Source: Vibrio injensis (GTDB lineage Bacteria; Pseudomonadota; Gammaproteobacteria; Enterobacterales; Vibrionaceae). From it: 64,000 bases of DNA. Positions 1-9,214 of the stretch are shown one piece after another. Numbering within the stretch: position 1 is the first letter of the stretch; every line of letters begins with the position of its first letter. The translations under genes and the position numbers were made by a program. Under the pieces are notes generated by a model. The model searched no databases and had not been told where the DNA came from. It worked only from the letters and a program-made list of their open reading frames with translations. The stretch is taken from positions 507,581-571,580 of the forward strand of contig NZ_BDJF01000006.1 of the NCBI RefSeq assembly GCF_001895205.1. The letters run 5' to 3'.

Positions 1-245
1 AAATGAGGACGCCCGCCAAAACGAGCACTGAACGTTACCTCATCATCACCTAACTCTAAATTACCAACCGCGCGAGGGGCGACATTAAGAATGATCTGTC
101 CATCTTGGACAAACTCCATCGGTACCCTTACCCCTTGCAAGGTAGCATCCACCACTAAATGTGGCGTTAATTCATTGTCTAGCAACCAATCATAAAACGC
201 ACGAAGCATGAAAGGTCGACGAGGTGTCATTTTTTCAATATCCAT
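1..245 (-). CDS. sspB: ClpXP adaptor SspB (3' part missing at window edge)
   Basis: The reverse strand from the ATG at 243-245 reads MDIEKMTPRRPFMLRAFYDW and continues with the conserved Thr-Pro-His-Leu and Ala-Pro-Arg-Ala-Val-Gly segments of SspB. This adaptor binds ssrA-tagged, ribosome-rescued polypeptides and delivers them to ClpXP. Only about the first 81 residues, the substrate-binding fold, are inside the window; the acidic tail and ClpX-binding peptide lie outside. It starts 10 nt after the sspA stop, so the two genes are almost certainly cotranscribed, as in other gammaproteobacteria. Confidence 0.95.
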   Translation of the reverse strand, partial: MDIEKMTPRRPFMLRAFYDWLLDNELTPHLVVDATLQGVRVPMEFVQDGQIILNVAPRAVGNLELGDDEVTFSARFGGRPH

Positions 246-255
246 AACACACCGA

Positions 256-891
256 TTAACGCGACAAACGCATCTCACGCTCAGCTTCTGTCAAAGAGGC
301 TAAGAATGAATCACGCTCAAATACACGATTCATGTAGACTTTTAATTCTTTTGAACCTGGACCAATTAATTCAATGCCTAAGACTGGTAAACGCCATAGT
401 AATGGCGCGAGATAGCAGTCAATTAAGCTGAATTCTTCGCTCATAAAGTATTCGTATTCGGCAAATACAGGGGCGAGCGTTAATAGGTCATTACGCAGTT
501 TATTACGAGCCGCTTCCGCTTCACTAGCATTACCACGAATCACTTTATCCGCCAATGAATACCAGTTTCTTTCGATACGATAGATCATTAAACGACTATT
601 ACCACGAGCGACCGGATAAACAGGCATCAAAGGTGGATGAGGAAAACGCTCATCTAGGTATTCCATAATGATTTTTGAATCGTACAGCGCAAGCTCACGA
701 TCAATCAGCGTTGGGACCGACTTATAGGGATTCAGTTCGATAAGTTCAGCAGGCAGATTATCTTCATCAACCAGTTCAACTTCAACACTGACACCTTTTT
801 CAGCCAGCACAATACGTACCTGATGGCTATACATATCAGACGCACTCGAAAATAGAGTCATCACAGAACGTTTATTGGCAGCTACAGCCAT
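256..891 (-). CDS. sspA: Stringent starvation protein A (GST-fold RNA polymerase-associated regulator)
   Basis: A 211-aa protein starting MAVAANKRSVMTLFSS, as in E. coli SspA. It has the thioredoxin/GST N-terminal domain (roughly residues 10-85, with the Val-Pro-Thr cis-Pro motif) and an all-helical GST C-terminal domain. SspA binds RNA polymerase and modulates stationary-phase and acid-stress transcription; GST activity is not expected. An upstream in-frame extension to 975 is possible, but the ATG at 889-891 has a good GGAGG Shine-Dalgarno sequence and matches the family start. sspB follows after 10 nt. The ribosomal operon terminator at 1063-1091 separates it from rpsI, so it probably has its own promoter. 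Confidence 0.95.
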   Translation of the reverse strand: MAVAANKRSVMTLFSSASDMYSHQVRIVLAEKGVSVEVELVDEDNLPAELIELNPYKSVPTLIDRELALYDSKIIMEYLDERFPHPPLMPVYPVARGNSRLMIYRIERNWYSLADKVIRGNASEAEAARNKLRNDLLTLAPVFAEYEYFMSEEFSLIDCYLAPLLWRLPVLGIELIGPGSKELKVYMNRVFERDSFLASLTEAEREMRLSR

Positions 892-1062
892 GGAGCCCTC
901 CAGCACACACTTACAAGTATAAAAACAATGGAGGCTTAGCCTCCATTGATGATTCGAATAATCAAAAATTAGCATGGCATAATAGCATATTTAGTGCTCA
1001 TCACGCTAATGTTCTTTCTTAACCGCAACTCAACTCGCCAATCAGCCAGTTCTTACCGACAC

Positions 1063-1091
1063 AAAAAAGCCCAGCAAATGCTGAGCTTTTT
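1063..1091 (-). terminator. Terminator of the rplM-rpsI operon
   Basis: On the minus strand an AGCTCAGC stem and a GCTGGGCT return arm enclose a short loop and are followed by a run of T. It lies about 45 nt past the rpsI stop and before sspA, so it probably ends or attenuates the ribosomal transcript. Confidence 0.8.
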
Positions 1092-1135
1092 GAACCACAA
1101 TCCAGCCGAAGCTGAAGGATAATCTTTGAAAAAGA

Positions 1136-1528
1136 TTAACGCTTAGAGAATTGAGGTTTACGACGAGCTTTACGTAGACCAACTTTCTTACGCTCAACGC
1201 AACGAGCGTCGCGAGTAACGTAGCCAGCAGCACGTAGTGCAGGACGTAGTGATTCATCGTACTCCATAAGAGCGCGAGTGATACCGTGACGGATAGCACC
1301 AGCTTGACCAGAAATACCACCACCTTTAACAGTGATGTATAGGTCAAATTTCTCTGTCATTTCAACTAGCTCAAGTGGTTGTTTAACCACCATGCGCGAA
1401 GTTGGACGACCGAAGTATTCATCAAGACTGCGCTTGTTGATTACGATGTTGCCGCTGCCTGGTTTAATAAAAACACGTGCAGCTGAGCTTTTGCGACGGC
1501 CAGTGCCGTAGTATTGATTCTCTGCCAT
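1136..1528 (-). CDS. rpsI: 30S ribosomal protein S9
   Basis: A 130-aa protein, the usual S9 length. It starts [20 protein letters not shown], has the conserved Val-Lys-Gly-Gly-Gly-Ile-Ser-Gly-Gln core, and ends in the basic Gln-Phe-Ser-Lys-Arg tail that reaches the ribosomal P site. An upstream in-frame start at 1543 would add five residues and is rejected by comparison with the family. It follows rplM by 15 nt in the standard L13-S9 operon. Confidence 0.98.
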   Translation of the reverse strand: MAENQYYGTGRRKSSAARVFIKPGSGNIVINKRSLDEYFGRPTSRMVVKQPLELVEMTEKFDLYITVKGGGISGQAGAIRHGITRALMEYDESLRPALRAAGYVTRDARCVERKKVGLRKARRKPQFSKR

Positions 1529-1543
1529 TTCCGAAATCCCCAA

Positions 1544-1972
1544 TTAGATGTCTAGTACTTTTGGTTGTTGAGCAGCATGGTTGTGCTCAGCGCCAGCGTA
1601 AACTTTCAGCTTACGGTACATAGCACGGCCTAGAGGACCACGTGGAAGCATACCTTTAACCGCTAGTTCAAGAACCATTTCTGGCTTACGATCGATCAGT
1701 TTTTCAAAGCTGATTGATTTAAGTCCACCAGGGAACTCAGTGTGACGGTGGTAGATTTTACCTTTAGCTTTGTTACCAGTTACAGTAACTTTCTCCGCGT
1801 TTACAACGATGATGTAATCACCAGTGTCAACGTGTGGAGTATATTCAGCTTTATGTTTGCCACGTAGGCGAGATGCAATTTCACTTGCAAGACGGCCAAG
1901 AGTTTTACCTTCAGCGTCTACAACGTACCAGTCGCGTTTTACAGTTTCTGGTTTAGCAACGAAAGTTTTCAT
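1544..1972 (-). CDS. rplM: 50S ribosomal protein L13
   Basis: A 142-aa protein matching L13 in length and sequence, with [20 protein letters not shown] at the N-terminus and the Met-Leu-Pro-Arg-Gly-Pro-Leu-Gly-Arg segment near residue 110. It is an early-assembly 23S rRNA-binding protein. It is first in the rplM-rpsI operon, preceded by a long structured 5' leader (1973-2104). In E. coli L13 represses its own operon through such a leader; I infer the same here but cannot show it. Confidence 0.98.
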   Translation of the reverse strand: MKTFVAKPETVKRDWYVVDAEGKTLGRLASEIASRLRGKHKAEYTPHVDTGDYIIVVNAEKVTVTGNKAKGKIYHRHTEFPGGLKSISFEKLIDRKPEMVLELAVKGMLPRGPLGRAMYRKLKVYAGAEHNHAAQQPKVLDI

Positions 1973-2104
1973 GCTAATAATAACCCGTTAATTAAAATTT
2001 ACACTTAAAGGAGCATTTGCTCCCACTGTCTAAGAGCCCAGACATCACCCCTTCGAGTGGATGGCACTCTGGCCTAAAAGGCCGCAGTAACGGTGGGTTG
2101 CAGG
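1973..2104 (-). promoter_or_regulatory. Structured 5' leader of rplM-rpsI (candidate L13 autoregulatory leader)
   Basis: About 130 nt separate the predicted transcription start from the rplM ATG. On the transcribed strand there are several hairpins: GGCC/GGCC near 2078, and GGAGCA-AA-TGCTCC just before the gene (about 2010-2024). E. coli L13 is known to autoregulate through its mRNA leader. Equivalence here is inferred from position and hairpin content, not from a structure match. Confidence 0.4.
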
Positions 2105-2133
2105 ATTATAGAGAAGAGAGTGGAAAAAATCAC
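2105..2133 (-). promoter_or_regulatory. Promoter of the rplM-rpsI operon
   Basis: A perfect TATAAT -10 box lies at 2105-2110 on the minus strand. The -35 region about 17 bp upstream (GATTTT-like) is a poor match, so the -35 assignment is weak. This stretch (1973-2298, between rplM and zapE) otherwise holds only the rplM leader and zapE's untranslated downstream DNA. Confidence 0.5.
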
Positions 2134-2298
2134 CTTTTTTTGCTTAAAATCACAAAAAACTCTGCTAATCATCATGCTATCTCGAAAATCAGCCAATAAA
2201 AAACCAATCACCTAAGTTACAGTGAAGTATTGTCGATTGGTCATTTCGAGAATAATCAATATATTAATAACCAGATTGATGGAATTACTAAAGGCTTA

Positions 2299-3402
2299 TT
2301 AAGGCAAATGCGCTTTTGCCAGATACTCATGGCTTTGCATTTCAATCAATCTTGACTGACAGCGTTTAAACTCAAAACTTAACCGCTCTCCAGCATAGAG
2401 CTCCTCTAACTTCACCTGCGCTGAAATAATCAGTTTGACATGGCGCTCATAAAACTCATCCACTAAAGCAATAAATCGTCGCGCCGCATCGTCCGCAAGA
2501 GGCCCCATCTGCATCACCTCAGCAAGTAAAACGGTGTGATATACACGAGACAACTCGATATAATCATTTTGACTACGAGCCGTTTGGCACAGTTGAGCAA
2601 ACGTCGCATACAATACCCCATCACTGGCTTTTATGACGTTTAATTGGCGATGATTGATGGCTATTTGCGTCTGGCACTCTTTATCGCTACTGACTAACTG
2701 AGTGTAATACTTATCGAGATTCCGCTGTGCTTGCTCGTCCAAGGGAAAATGATAAATTTCGGCTTGCTTTAGTGTACGTAAACGATAATCAACGCCGCTA
2801 TCAACGTTCAGAACATGGCAATGCTGCTCAATCAATTTGATAGCTGGTAAAAAACGAGCTCGCTGCAAGCCATTACGGTATAGCTCCTCTGGTGGGATAT
2901 TCGAGGTTGCAACCAAAACCACACCGCGAGCGAACAGTCCTTGCAATAAAGTGGCTAAGATCATCGCATCGGTAATGTCTGAGACAAAAAATTCATCAAA
3001 GCAGATCACCACAGCTTCTTGGCTAAATTTTTCAGCCACCGCTTCAAGAGGATCGCTGATTTCACCCAATTGCTTTAATTCATCATGCACACGATACATA
3101 AAACGATGAAAATGAACGCGCATTTTCTTTTCGGTCGGTAAGGCATCAAAGAAAGTATCCATAAGATAGGTTTTCCCTCGCCCAACACCACCCCAAAAAT
3201 AGAGCCCTTGAGGCACGGTCATCGTCGGTGATTTAATACCCAACCATTTTTTCCAAAGCTGAGGTCGAACCACCGGTTGATTAATAAAATCACATAACTG
3301 ATGATAGAGCAGATCCAGCGCGTCGACGGCGAGAGCTTGCGCGGCATCGTATTGAAAACCTGAGCGTTTTAAATCTTGTTCGTATCGCTGTTTCGGTGTC
3401 AT
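2299..3402 (-). CDS. zapE: Cell division protein ZapE, AFG1-type ATPase
   Basis: A 367-aa protein with a P-loop Gly-Gly-Val-Gly-Arg-Gly-Lys-Thr at residues 71-78 and a Walker B Val-Ile-Cys-Phe-Asp-Glu at about 132-137, followed by the AFG1 Phe-Phe-Val-Ser-Asp-Ile motif. Length and motifs fit the ZapE/YhcM family. These ATPases act on FtsZ and the Z ring late in division in E. coli and are related to mitochondrial AFG1/LACE1. It sits upstream of rplM, the usual position, and is divergent from zapG. Confidence 0.93.
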   Translation of the reverse strand: MTPKQRYEQDLKRSGFQYDAAQALAVDALDLLYHQLCDFINQPVVRPQLWKKWLGIKSPTMTVPQGLYFWGGVGRGKTYLMDTFFDALPTEKKMRVHFHRFMYRVHDELKQLGEISDPLEAVAEKFSQEAVVICFDEFFVSDITDAMILATLLQGLFARGVVLVATSNIPPEELYRNGLQRARFLPAIKLIEQHCHVLNVDSGVDYRLRTLKQAEIYHFPLDEQAQRNLDKYYTQLVSSDKECQTQIAINHRQLNVIKASDGVLYATFAQLCQTARSQNDYIELSRVYHTVLLAEVMQMGPLADDAARRFIALVDEFYERHVKLIISAQVKLEELYAGERLSFEFKRCQSRLIEMQSHEYLAKAHLP

Positions 3403-3553
3403 GATGGTTTACTGTGTCTCTAGAGAATAAAAACTGCCTTCAGGCGTACATGCATTTTGCTTTATCGAATTTCGCTCTCATAGTAACATGTCACTACAGC
3501 ATGTGTAACTAACCCGTAAAAAACATGTTAAATAACAACAATAAGGAGTCGTT

Positions 3554-3994
3554 ATGCCTTGGATTTATGCCGTAGTAGGCCTAATAGTAGGGATGGTTGT
3601 CGGAGTCGTTATTGCACGTTTGACTGCTGACAACTACAAAAACCAAAAGTCATTGCAAAAAGAGCTGGATAACGCAAAATTTGCGATGGATCAACAGCGC
3701 CAAGAATTGGCCGATCATTTTGCTCAAACGGCAGAAATGCTCGATGCACTTGGTAAAGACTATACCAAGCTCTATCAACATATGGCAAAAACTGCGACAG
3801 ACCTGCAACCTAACCTACCAGAACAAGATAATCCGTTTATAAAAAAAATGGCTCAACATAAAGACAATGAGCCAAAACAAGAACTCGTTGAACAACCGCC
3901 TAAAGATTATGCTCAAGGAGCAACCGGGTTATTAAAAAATGAACCAAAAACGATCCTACGTTCATCCGATGTGATTCACAGTAAAGTCAATTAA
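3554..3994 (+). CDS. zapG: Cell-envelope/division protein ZapG (YhcB, DUF1043)
   Basis: A 146-aa protein with one N-terminal transmembrane helix (residues 3-22, Gly/Val-rich), a charged coiled-coil stretch to about residue 80, and a low-complexity Pro/Glu/Lys tail. This is the YhcB/DUF1043 layout. In E. coli the protein links division, cell-wall and envelope synthesis at the inner membrane. The start has an AAGGAG site 8 nt upstream. It lies between zapE and degQ, the conserved order. Confidence 0.88.
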   Translation: MPWIYAVVGLIVGMVVGVVIARLTADNYKNQKSLQKELDNAKFAMDQQRQELADHFAQTAEMLDALGKDYTKLYQHMAKTATDLQPNLPEQDNPFIKKMAQHKDNEPKQELVEQPPKDYAQGATGLLKNEPKTILRSSDVIHSKVN

Positions 3995-4174
3995 CCCTTT
4001 TGCTGCCAAACCGATTCATCAGGAGAATTAGCTTAGTATTGAAGATTAAATTCGCAACACAATGATGAACTTTGTAAAGGTTTTTAAGTCATAACTTTCA
4101 CTCAGCCTATTGAAGTTTTTTTGTTCAAGACAAATATTACTTTCATGAAGCATTTATTTACGAGGATTGTTACG

Positions 4175-5542
4175 ATGAAAAAACCTTTGCTTGTTTTAAC
4201 GGCTCTCTCTTTAAGCTTAAGTTCCCTCATCACACCATTGCAGGTTAATGCGGCATTGCCCATCGCAGTACAAGGTCAAACACTGCCTAGTCTGGCTCCG
4301 ATGCTAGAAACGGTGACACCCGCCGTAGTCAGTATCGCGGTAGAGGGGACTCAAGTTGCTCGCCAGCGTATCCCTGACCAATTTCGTTTCTTTTTTGGCC
4401 CTAATTTCCCAACGGAACAGTTTCAAGAACGCCCTTTTCGAGGACTCGGTTCTGGGGTCATTATTAACGCCAGTAAAGGTTATATTGTCACCAACTATCA
4501 TGTAATTAATGATGCAGAAAAAATTCGCGTCAAGCTGTATGACGGCAGAGAATTTAATGCAGAACTGGTTGGTGGTGATCAGATGTCTGATGTGGCTTTG
4601 CTGAAAATCAACAACACCACGAATCTTACTGAGATGCCAATCGCTGATTCCGATCAATTACGCGTCGGTGACTTTGCGGTCGCGATTGGTAATCCATTTG
4701 GTTTGGGACAAACCGTCACCTCAGGCATCATTTCTGCCCTCGGTCGCAGCGGCTTAAATTTAGAAAATTTTGAAAACTTTATCCAGACTGATGCCGCGAT
4801 CAACAGTGGTAATTCTGGTGGCGCATTAGTTAATCTCAATGGCGAACTGATTGGTATTAATACCGCAATTTTAGGCCCTAATGGGGGTAATGTAGGGATT
4901 GGCTTTGCCATCCCATCCAATATGATGAAAAACCTCACCGATCAAATCATTGAGTTTGGAGAAGTCAAACGCGGCATGCTTGGCGTTCAAGGGGGAGAAA
5001 TCTCTTCTGAACTGGCGGAAGCTTTAGGCTATACCTCAAGTAAAGGAGCATTTGTTAGTCAAGTCGTCGCTGACAGTGCTGCTGATAAAGCCGGAATTAA
5101 AGCGGGTGATATTATCGTTTCACTCAATGGTCGAAGAATCGATACCTTCTCTGAACTGCGAGCCAATGTCGCCACCCTTGGACCAGGTAAAAAAGTTAAG
5201 CTGGGAGTGGTTCGTGATGGTAAAGAAAAAACCTTTACTGTTACCTTGGAAGAACAGGTGCTCAATAAAACCAAAGCGGATAATCTGCATCAAGGCTTAA
5301 CGGGTGCAGAACTGTCAAACACCACTGCAAGTGATAGTATTCAAGGGGTAAAAATCACTCAGGTAGAAAAAGGCTCTAGCGCTGAGGCTTACCAACTGCA
5401 ACAAGATGACATCATTATTGGAGTCAACCGTAAGCGAGTCAGAAACATCGCCGAATTCAGAGCCATTTTAGAGCAATCACCAGCAATACTTGCTTTAAAC
5501 ATACAACGTGGTGATAGAACACTCTATCTTGTTATACGTTAA
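4175..5542 (+). CDS. degQ: Periplasmic serine endoprotease DegQ/DegP family
   Basis: A 455-aa protein with a Sec signal peptide (about residues 1-26, cleavage near Val-Asn-Ala-Ala). The trypsin-like domain carries catalytic His109 (Thr-Asn-Tyr-His-Val), Asp139 (Ser-Asp-Val-Ala-Leu) and Ser214 (Gly-Asn-Ser-Gly-Gly), and two PDZ domains follow (about 260-350 and 365-450). It degrades and refolds damaged periplasmic proteins as cage-like oligomers. The start at 4175 is chosen because it gives a normal signal peptide and has GAGG upstream; an in-frame start at 4121 would put 18 extra residues before it. The degQ-degS pairing is conserved. Confidence 0.93.
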   Translation: MKKPLLVLTALSLSLSSLITPLQVNAALPIAVQGQTLPSLAPMLETVTPAVVSIAVEGTQVARQRIPDQFRFFFGPNFPTEQFQERPFRGLGSGVIINASKGYIVTNYHVINDAEKIRVKLYDGREFNAELVGGDQMSDVALLKINNTTNLTEMPIADSDQLRVGDFAVAIGNPFGLGQTVTSGIISALGRSGLNLENFENFIQTDAAINSGNSGGALVNLNGELIGINTAILGPNGGNVGIGFAIPSNMMKNLTDQIIEFGEVKRGMLGVQGGEISSELAEALGYTSSKGAFVSQVVADSAADKAGIKAGDIIVSLNGRRIDTFSELRANVATLGPGKKVKLGVVRDGKEKTFTVTLEEQVLNKTKADNLHQGLTGAELSNTTASDSIQGVKITQVEKGSSAEAYQLQQDDIIIGVNRKRVRNIAEFRAILEQSPAILALNIQRGDRTLYLVIR

Positions 5543-5569
5543 TCATTCTGTAACAAGCATCAACGTTTC

Positions 5570-5602
5570 AAAGGCAGCGCTCATTACGCTGCCTTTTGTT
5601 AT
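5570..5602 (+). terminator. Terminator downstream of degQ
   Basis: AAAGGCAGCG and CGCTGCCTTT arms form a 10-bp perfect stem with a 7-nt loop, followed by TTGTTATTT. It separates degQ from degS, so degS probably has its own promoter in 5603-5828. Confidence 0.85.
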
Positions 5603-5828
5603 TTCTGCAGGTGATGGTATCCTTAAAACACGCCTCTCATTACGCCTCTAACTGCATTACTGGAAGGTACCAATCAGCGGCCAATACCGTCGAGCTTTTG
5701 GGGAATATCAGTCGTTCCGATGACGTTAACCAATACCGTTCATGAGTAATGCCGCATTGTCAGGGTTATTAGTTAGCTACACCATATCGATGTTAAATTC
5801 AGTGGCATGACTATATTTTGGGGAAAAC

Positions 5829-6890
5829 ATGCTGATTTATCTGATTCGCTCTATTGGGCTTGGATTGATTGTCGCGCTTGCGGTGATTGTCGTGACACCA
5901 TCATTACGAGCTCATCTGGTCGTTAAACCGAGCACTCAACCCGCTCATATTGCCTCATTACAAATTTCATTTAATGATGCTGTACGGCGAGCGGCTCCAG
6001 CCGTCGTTAATATCTACAGTCGAAAATATTCGGAAAACGATCGTAGTAAATTATCGACACAAGGTCTCGGTTCTGGGGTTATTGTCAGTGAAAAAGGTTA
6101 TATCATCACCAATTATCACGTTATTGCTCAAGCCGATCAAATTATTGTTGCCTTGCAAGATGGTCGAGTTGCTGCTGCGCAGCTGGTGGGCCAAGATCGA
6201 CGCACCGATATCGCTATTTTACAAATTGAAGGTAATAACTTACCGGTCATTCCTCAAAACCCTAACTATCATGCCAAAGTGGGAGACGTAGTTCTGGCAA
6301 TTGGTAATCCTTATAACTTAGGTCAAACTACCACCTTCGGTATTATCTCTGCGACTGGCCGTTCCTCAATCAGTGCCGATGGTCGACAAGCCTTTATTCA
6401 AACGGATGCTGCAATTAATGAAGGCAATTCAGGTGGAGCTTTAGTCAATACCCAAGGTGAGTTAGTAGGAATTAATACCGCCTCTTTCCAACAAGCAACC
6501 GAATTAGAAACCTATGGAATTTCTTTTGCCATTCCGTTTGTTCTGGCCAATAAAATCATGGAAAAAATCATCGCTGACGGACGAGTAATTCGAGGGTACA
6601 TCGGAGTGGATGGGCAAGATATTAATGCGGTAACTTCACGCCTATTGGGTAGCGATCATATTGGTGGAATCGTCGTGCTCGGAGTTGATCCTAATGGCCC
6701 CGCCGCTCAAGCAGGATTTATGGTCCGCGATATAATTTTAAAAATTGACGGACAAAAAATTAATGGCCGACAGAGTGTCATGGATATGGTCACCGATCTG
6801 CGTCCAGGTAGTGTGATTGAGTTTACTCTGCTACGTAAAGGGCAAGAAATGATAGTACCAGTGACGATTGCCGAAGATAGCCGAGAATAA
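5829..6890 (+). CDS. degS: Sigma-E stress-sensor protease DegS
   Basis: A 353-aa protein with an uncleaved N-terminal membrane anchor (residues 5-25), a protease domain with His97, Asp127 and Ser201 (Glu-Gly-Asn-Ser-Gly-Gly), and a single PDZ domain (about 255-345). One PDZ domain plus a membrane anchor separates DegS from DegQ/DegP. It senses C-termini of unassembled outer-membrane porins and makes the first cut in RseA, releasing sigma E. Confidence 0.94.
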   Translation: MLIYLIRSIGLGLIVALAVIVVTPSLRAHLVVKPSTQPAHIASLQISFNDAVRRAAPAVVNIYSRKYSENDRSKLSTQGLGSGVIVSEKGYIITNYHVIAQADQIIVALQDGRVAAAQLVGQDRRTDIAILQIEGNNLPVIPQNPNYHAKVGDVVLAIGNPYNLGQTTTFGIISATGRSSISADGRQAFIQTDAAINEGNSGGALVNTQGELVGINTASFQQATELETYGISFAIPFVLANKIMEKIIADGRVIRGYIGVDGQDINAVTSRLLGSDHIGGIVVLGVDPNGPAAQAGFMVRDIILKIDGQKINGRQSVMDMVTDLRPGSVIEFTLLRKGQEMIVPVTIAEDSRE

Positions 6891-6937
6891 ACGCTCTCGT
6901 TTATTGCTTATCGAGTATCAGCAACAAACAACAGATA

Positions 6938-6966
6938 AAAAAACGGAGCCTAATGGCTCCGTTTTC
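6938..6966. terminator. Bidirectional terminator between degS and rplS
   Basis: ACGGAGCC-TAAT-GGCTCCGT stem-loop has T-rich flanks on both strands (aaaaaa on the left, ttttc on the right). It is placed to end degS on the plus strand and rplS on the minus strand. Confidence 0.88.
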
Positions 6967-6990
6967 TCAATGAGAACGCGAGTTCTAGCA

Positions 6991-7344
6991 TTATTTTCTA
7001 GTAAGCTTCTCTCTAATACGAGCTGCTTTACCAGATAGATCGCGTAGGTAGTACAATTTGGCACGACGTACTGCACCACGGCGCTTCACTTCAATGCTAG
7101 CAACAACTGGAGAGTGAGTTTGGAACACACGCTCAACACCTTCACCGTTAGAAATCTTACGTACAGTGAAAGCTGAGTGTAGACCACGGTTACGGATAGC
7201 GATTACAACACCTTCATAAGCCTGTAGACGCTCACGATCACCTTCTTTTACCTTAACTTGAACCACAACAGTGTCACCTGGTGCGAATTTAGGTAGGTCT
7301 TTCTTCATTTGCTCTTGTTCTAGAGCCTTGATGATATTACTCAT
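6991..7344 (-). CDS. rplS: 50S ribosomal protein L19
   Basis: A 117-aa protein with the L19 core ([21 protein letters not shown]). L19 lies at the 30S/50S interface. It is the last gene of the rpsP-rimM-trmD-rplS operon, 42 nt after trmD, and is followed by the bidirectional terminator at 6938-6966. Confidence 0.98.
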   Translation of the reverse strand: MSNIIKALEQEQMKKDLPKFAPGDTVVVQVKVKEGDRERLQAYEGVVIAIRNRGLHSAFTVRKISNGEGVERVFQTHSPVVASIEVKRRGAVRRAKLYYLRDLSGKAARIREKLTRK

Positions 7345-7386
7345 GTTTTTAAATTCCTAGAATAAACTGATACTAAATTTAATAGG

Positions 7387-8127
7387 TTACTGTTGAGTCT
7401 CTTTAATATACTCAGCCAGTAATTGTTCCTGTTCGTCAGTCAGAGCTAGGTTTTCCAGGAGCTCTGGTCTTCTTAGCCAAGTACGGCCTAACGATTGTTT
7501 CAATCGCCAGCGACGAATTTCCTGATGATTACCAGACATCAATACCGTAGGTACGGTTTTGCCATCCAATACTTCAGGGCGCGTATAATGTGGGCAATCC
7601 AATAAACCATTAGCAAAAGAATCTTCTTCTGCTGACGCGAAATCACCTAATACCCCTGGAATAAAACGGGACACCGTATCAATCAACGTCATGGCTGGAA
7701 TTTCGCCCCCAGTCATTACAAAATCACCGATTGACCATTCTTCATCAACCTCTGATTGTATAACGCGCTCATCTATCCCTTCGTAGCGACCACAAATGAG
7801 CAATAAATTGTCATTGTTTGCCAGCTCTTCTACTCCTTGCTGATCGAGTTTTCGACCTTGGGGAGAGAGATAAATCACTTTCGTCTTGCCCGGTGCGGCT
7901 GCTTTGGCAGCATGTATGGCGTCACGCAAAGGTTGCACCATCATTAACATGCCTGGGCCACCACCGTAAGGCTTATCATCGACAGTATGACGTTTGTCAT
8001 GAGCGAAATCGCGTGGATTCCAGCTCTGTACGGATAATAGCCCTTTTTTTACCGCTTGGCCTGTGACTCCAAAATCCGTTACGCTACGGAACATTTCAGG
8101 AAATAGGCTAATAATGCCAACCCACAT
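7387..8127 (-). CDS. trmD: tRNA (guanine37-N1)-methyltransferase
   Basis: A 246-aa protein beginning [15 protein letters not shown], with the SPOUT trefoil-knot motifs ([23 protein letters not shown]). It methylates G37 in tRNAs for Leu, Pro and Arg CGG using SAM, which prevents +1 frameshifting. It follows rimM by 26 nt. Confidence 0.98.
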   Translation of the reverse strand: MWVGIISLFPEMFRSVTDFGVTGQAVKKGLLSVQSWNPRDFAHDKRHTVDDKPYGGGPGMLMMVQPLRDAIHAAKAAAPGKTKVIYLSPQGRKLDQQGVEELANNDNLLLICGRYEGIDERVIQSEVDEEWSIGDFVMTGGEIPAMTLIDTVSRFIPGVLGDFASAEEDSFANGLLDCPHYTRPEVLDGKTVPTVLMSGNHQEIRRWRLKQSLGRTWLRRPELLENLALTDEQEQLLAEYIKETQQ

Positions 8128-8153
8128 GTGTTCTTCGCCTTATCGATTTAGAG

Positions 8154-8708
8154 TTAAAACGCAGGATCCCAGTCAACTTCGATCCGTTGAGCAGTGCGAT
8201 CAATTTGTTTGATCACTTGCTCTTCAAGAAACGGAATTAATCGTTCCTTTTGCCCAAAAGCATCTTTAAGATTCGCTTTCACTACGAGAACATCGTTGGA
8301 GCCAGTTTCTAACATATCGACAACTTCACCAAGGTCATAACCTTTCGTTGTCACCACTCGCATTCCAAACAATTCACGCCAGTAGAATTCATCTTCTGAC
8401 AGCTCAGGTAATGCAGCTGGGTCAATTGAAATTTCAAAGTTAGTCAATAGATGAGCATCTTCACGCACATCAAGACCTTCAAGTTTTGCCACCAAACCTT
8501 TGTTATGGCGCTTCCAACTTTCTACTTTGTACTCAACCCATTCACCATTTTGGTTTACCAACCAAGGGCTATAATCGAAAATGCTTTCAGCATTGTCTGT
8601 GTAGGACAAAACTTTAAGCCAGCCACGAATGCCATAAGAAGCACCAAACTTGCCTACAACAATTTTCTCGCCTTGCTCGCTCATTGTCTGTTTGCCTTTC
8701 ATCGACAT
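8154..8708 (-). CDS. rimM: Ribosome maturation factor RimM
   Basis: A 184-aa protein with an N-terminal RimM beta-barrel (Val-Val-Gly-Lys-Phe-Gly, Gly-Ile-Arg-Gly-Trp) and a C-terminal PRC-barrel domain (Phe-Tyr-Trp-Arg-Glu-Leu; Leu-Ile-Pro-Phe). It binds S19 and assists 30S head assembly. The 8708 start gives the length I recall for Vibrio RimM, but the internal ATG at 8684 (MSEQGEK) has AAAGG about 10 nt upstream and may be the true start. It lies between rpsP and trmD in the operon. Confidence 0.95.
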   Translation of the reverse strand: MSMKGKQTMSEQGEKIVVGKFGASYGIRGWLKVLSYTDNAESIFDYSPWLVNQNGEWVEYKVESWKRHNKGLVAKLEGLDVREDAHLLTNFEISIDPAALPELSEDEFYWRELFGMRVVTTKGYDLGEVVDMLETGSNDVLVVKANLKDAFGQKERLIPFLEEQVIKQIDRTAQRIEVDWDPAF

Positions 8709-8728
8709 AAACTAGTTGCTACTGGTTA

Positions 8729-8977
8729 TTAAGCCGCTTTTTGAGCGTCTTTAACTAGTTTAGCTACGCGATCAGATAGAGATGCGCCTTGTGAAACCCA
8801 ATGGTTCACGCGATCTAGATCAACACGTAGGCCTTCTTCTTTACCCGCTGCTGTTGGGTTGAAGAAACCAACTTTCTCAATGAAACGGCCAGTTGCAGAG
8901 TTGCGGCTATCAGCTACAACGATTTGATAAAATGGACGCTTTTTAGCGCCGTGACGTGCCAAACGAATGGTTACCAT
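8729..8977 (-). CDS. rpsP: 30S ribosomal protein S16
   Basis: An 82-aa protein beginning [20 protein letters not shown], the S16 signature, with [11 protein letters not shown]. It is the first gene of rpsP-rimM-trmD-rplS and has an AGAGG site upstream of the ATG. An ffh-proximal terminator and a candidate promoter lie just before it. Confidence 0.98.
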   Translation of the reverse strand: MVTIRLARHGAKKRPFYQIVVADSRNSATGRFIEKVGFFNPTAAGKEEGLRVDLDRVNHWVSQGASLSDRVAKLVKDAQKAA

Positions 8978-9026
8978 GTCGTCCTCTTTGCTTTCTCAAA
9001 AATAAAATTAACCCCAGAAACTATTT

Positions 9027-9055
9027 ATTTAAAACAGTTTGGGGTCTCGTGCCAA
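9027..9055 (-). promoter_or_regulatory. Candidate promoter of rpsP-rimM-trmD-rplS
   Basis: On the minus strand a TTGGCA -35 (5 of 6 to consensus) at 9050-9055 and a TTAAAT -10 (4 of 6) at 9027-9032 are 17 bp apart, about 50 nt before the rpsP ATG. The -35 box overlaps the T-tract of the upstream terminator. Confidence 0.45.
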
Positions 9056-9090
9056 AATAAAGCCTCGGAATTTTACTCTTATTCCGAGGC
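9050..9090 (-). terminator. Terminator between ffh and rpsP
   Basis: A GCCTCGGAAT/ATTCCGAGGC perfect 10-bp stem (9062-9090) is followed on the minus strand by TTTATTTT. It lies 125 nt past the ffh stop and separates ffh from the rpsP operon. Confidence 0.85.
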
Positions 9091-9214
9091 TTTGCAAGGG
9101 GTTTAGCTACTTTTTCACCAGCATAAATTGCATTTTAACTTTGTGATTTAGGTAACAGCTTTAAAAAGAGGCAAAAAAACAAACTGGCTTAAGCAAAACT
9201 CAAGCCTCGATTTT

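Noticed and set aside
256..975. 239-aa form of SspA
   Set aside because: The extra 28 residues precede the family start MAVAANKRSV, which has its own GGAGG site.
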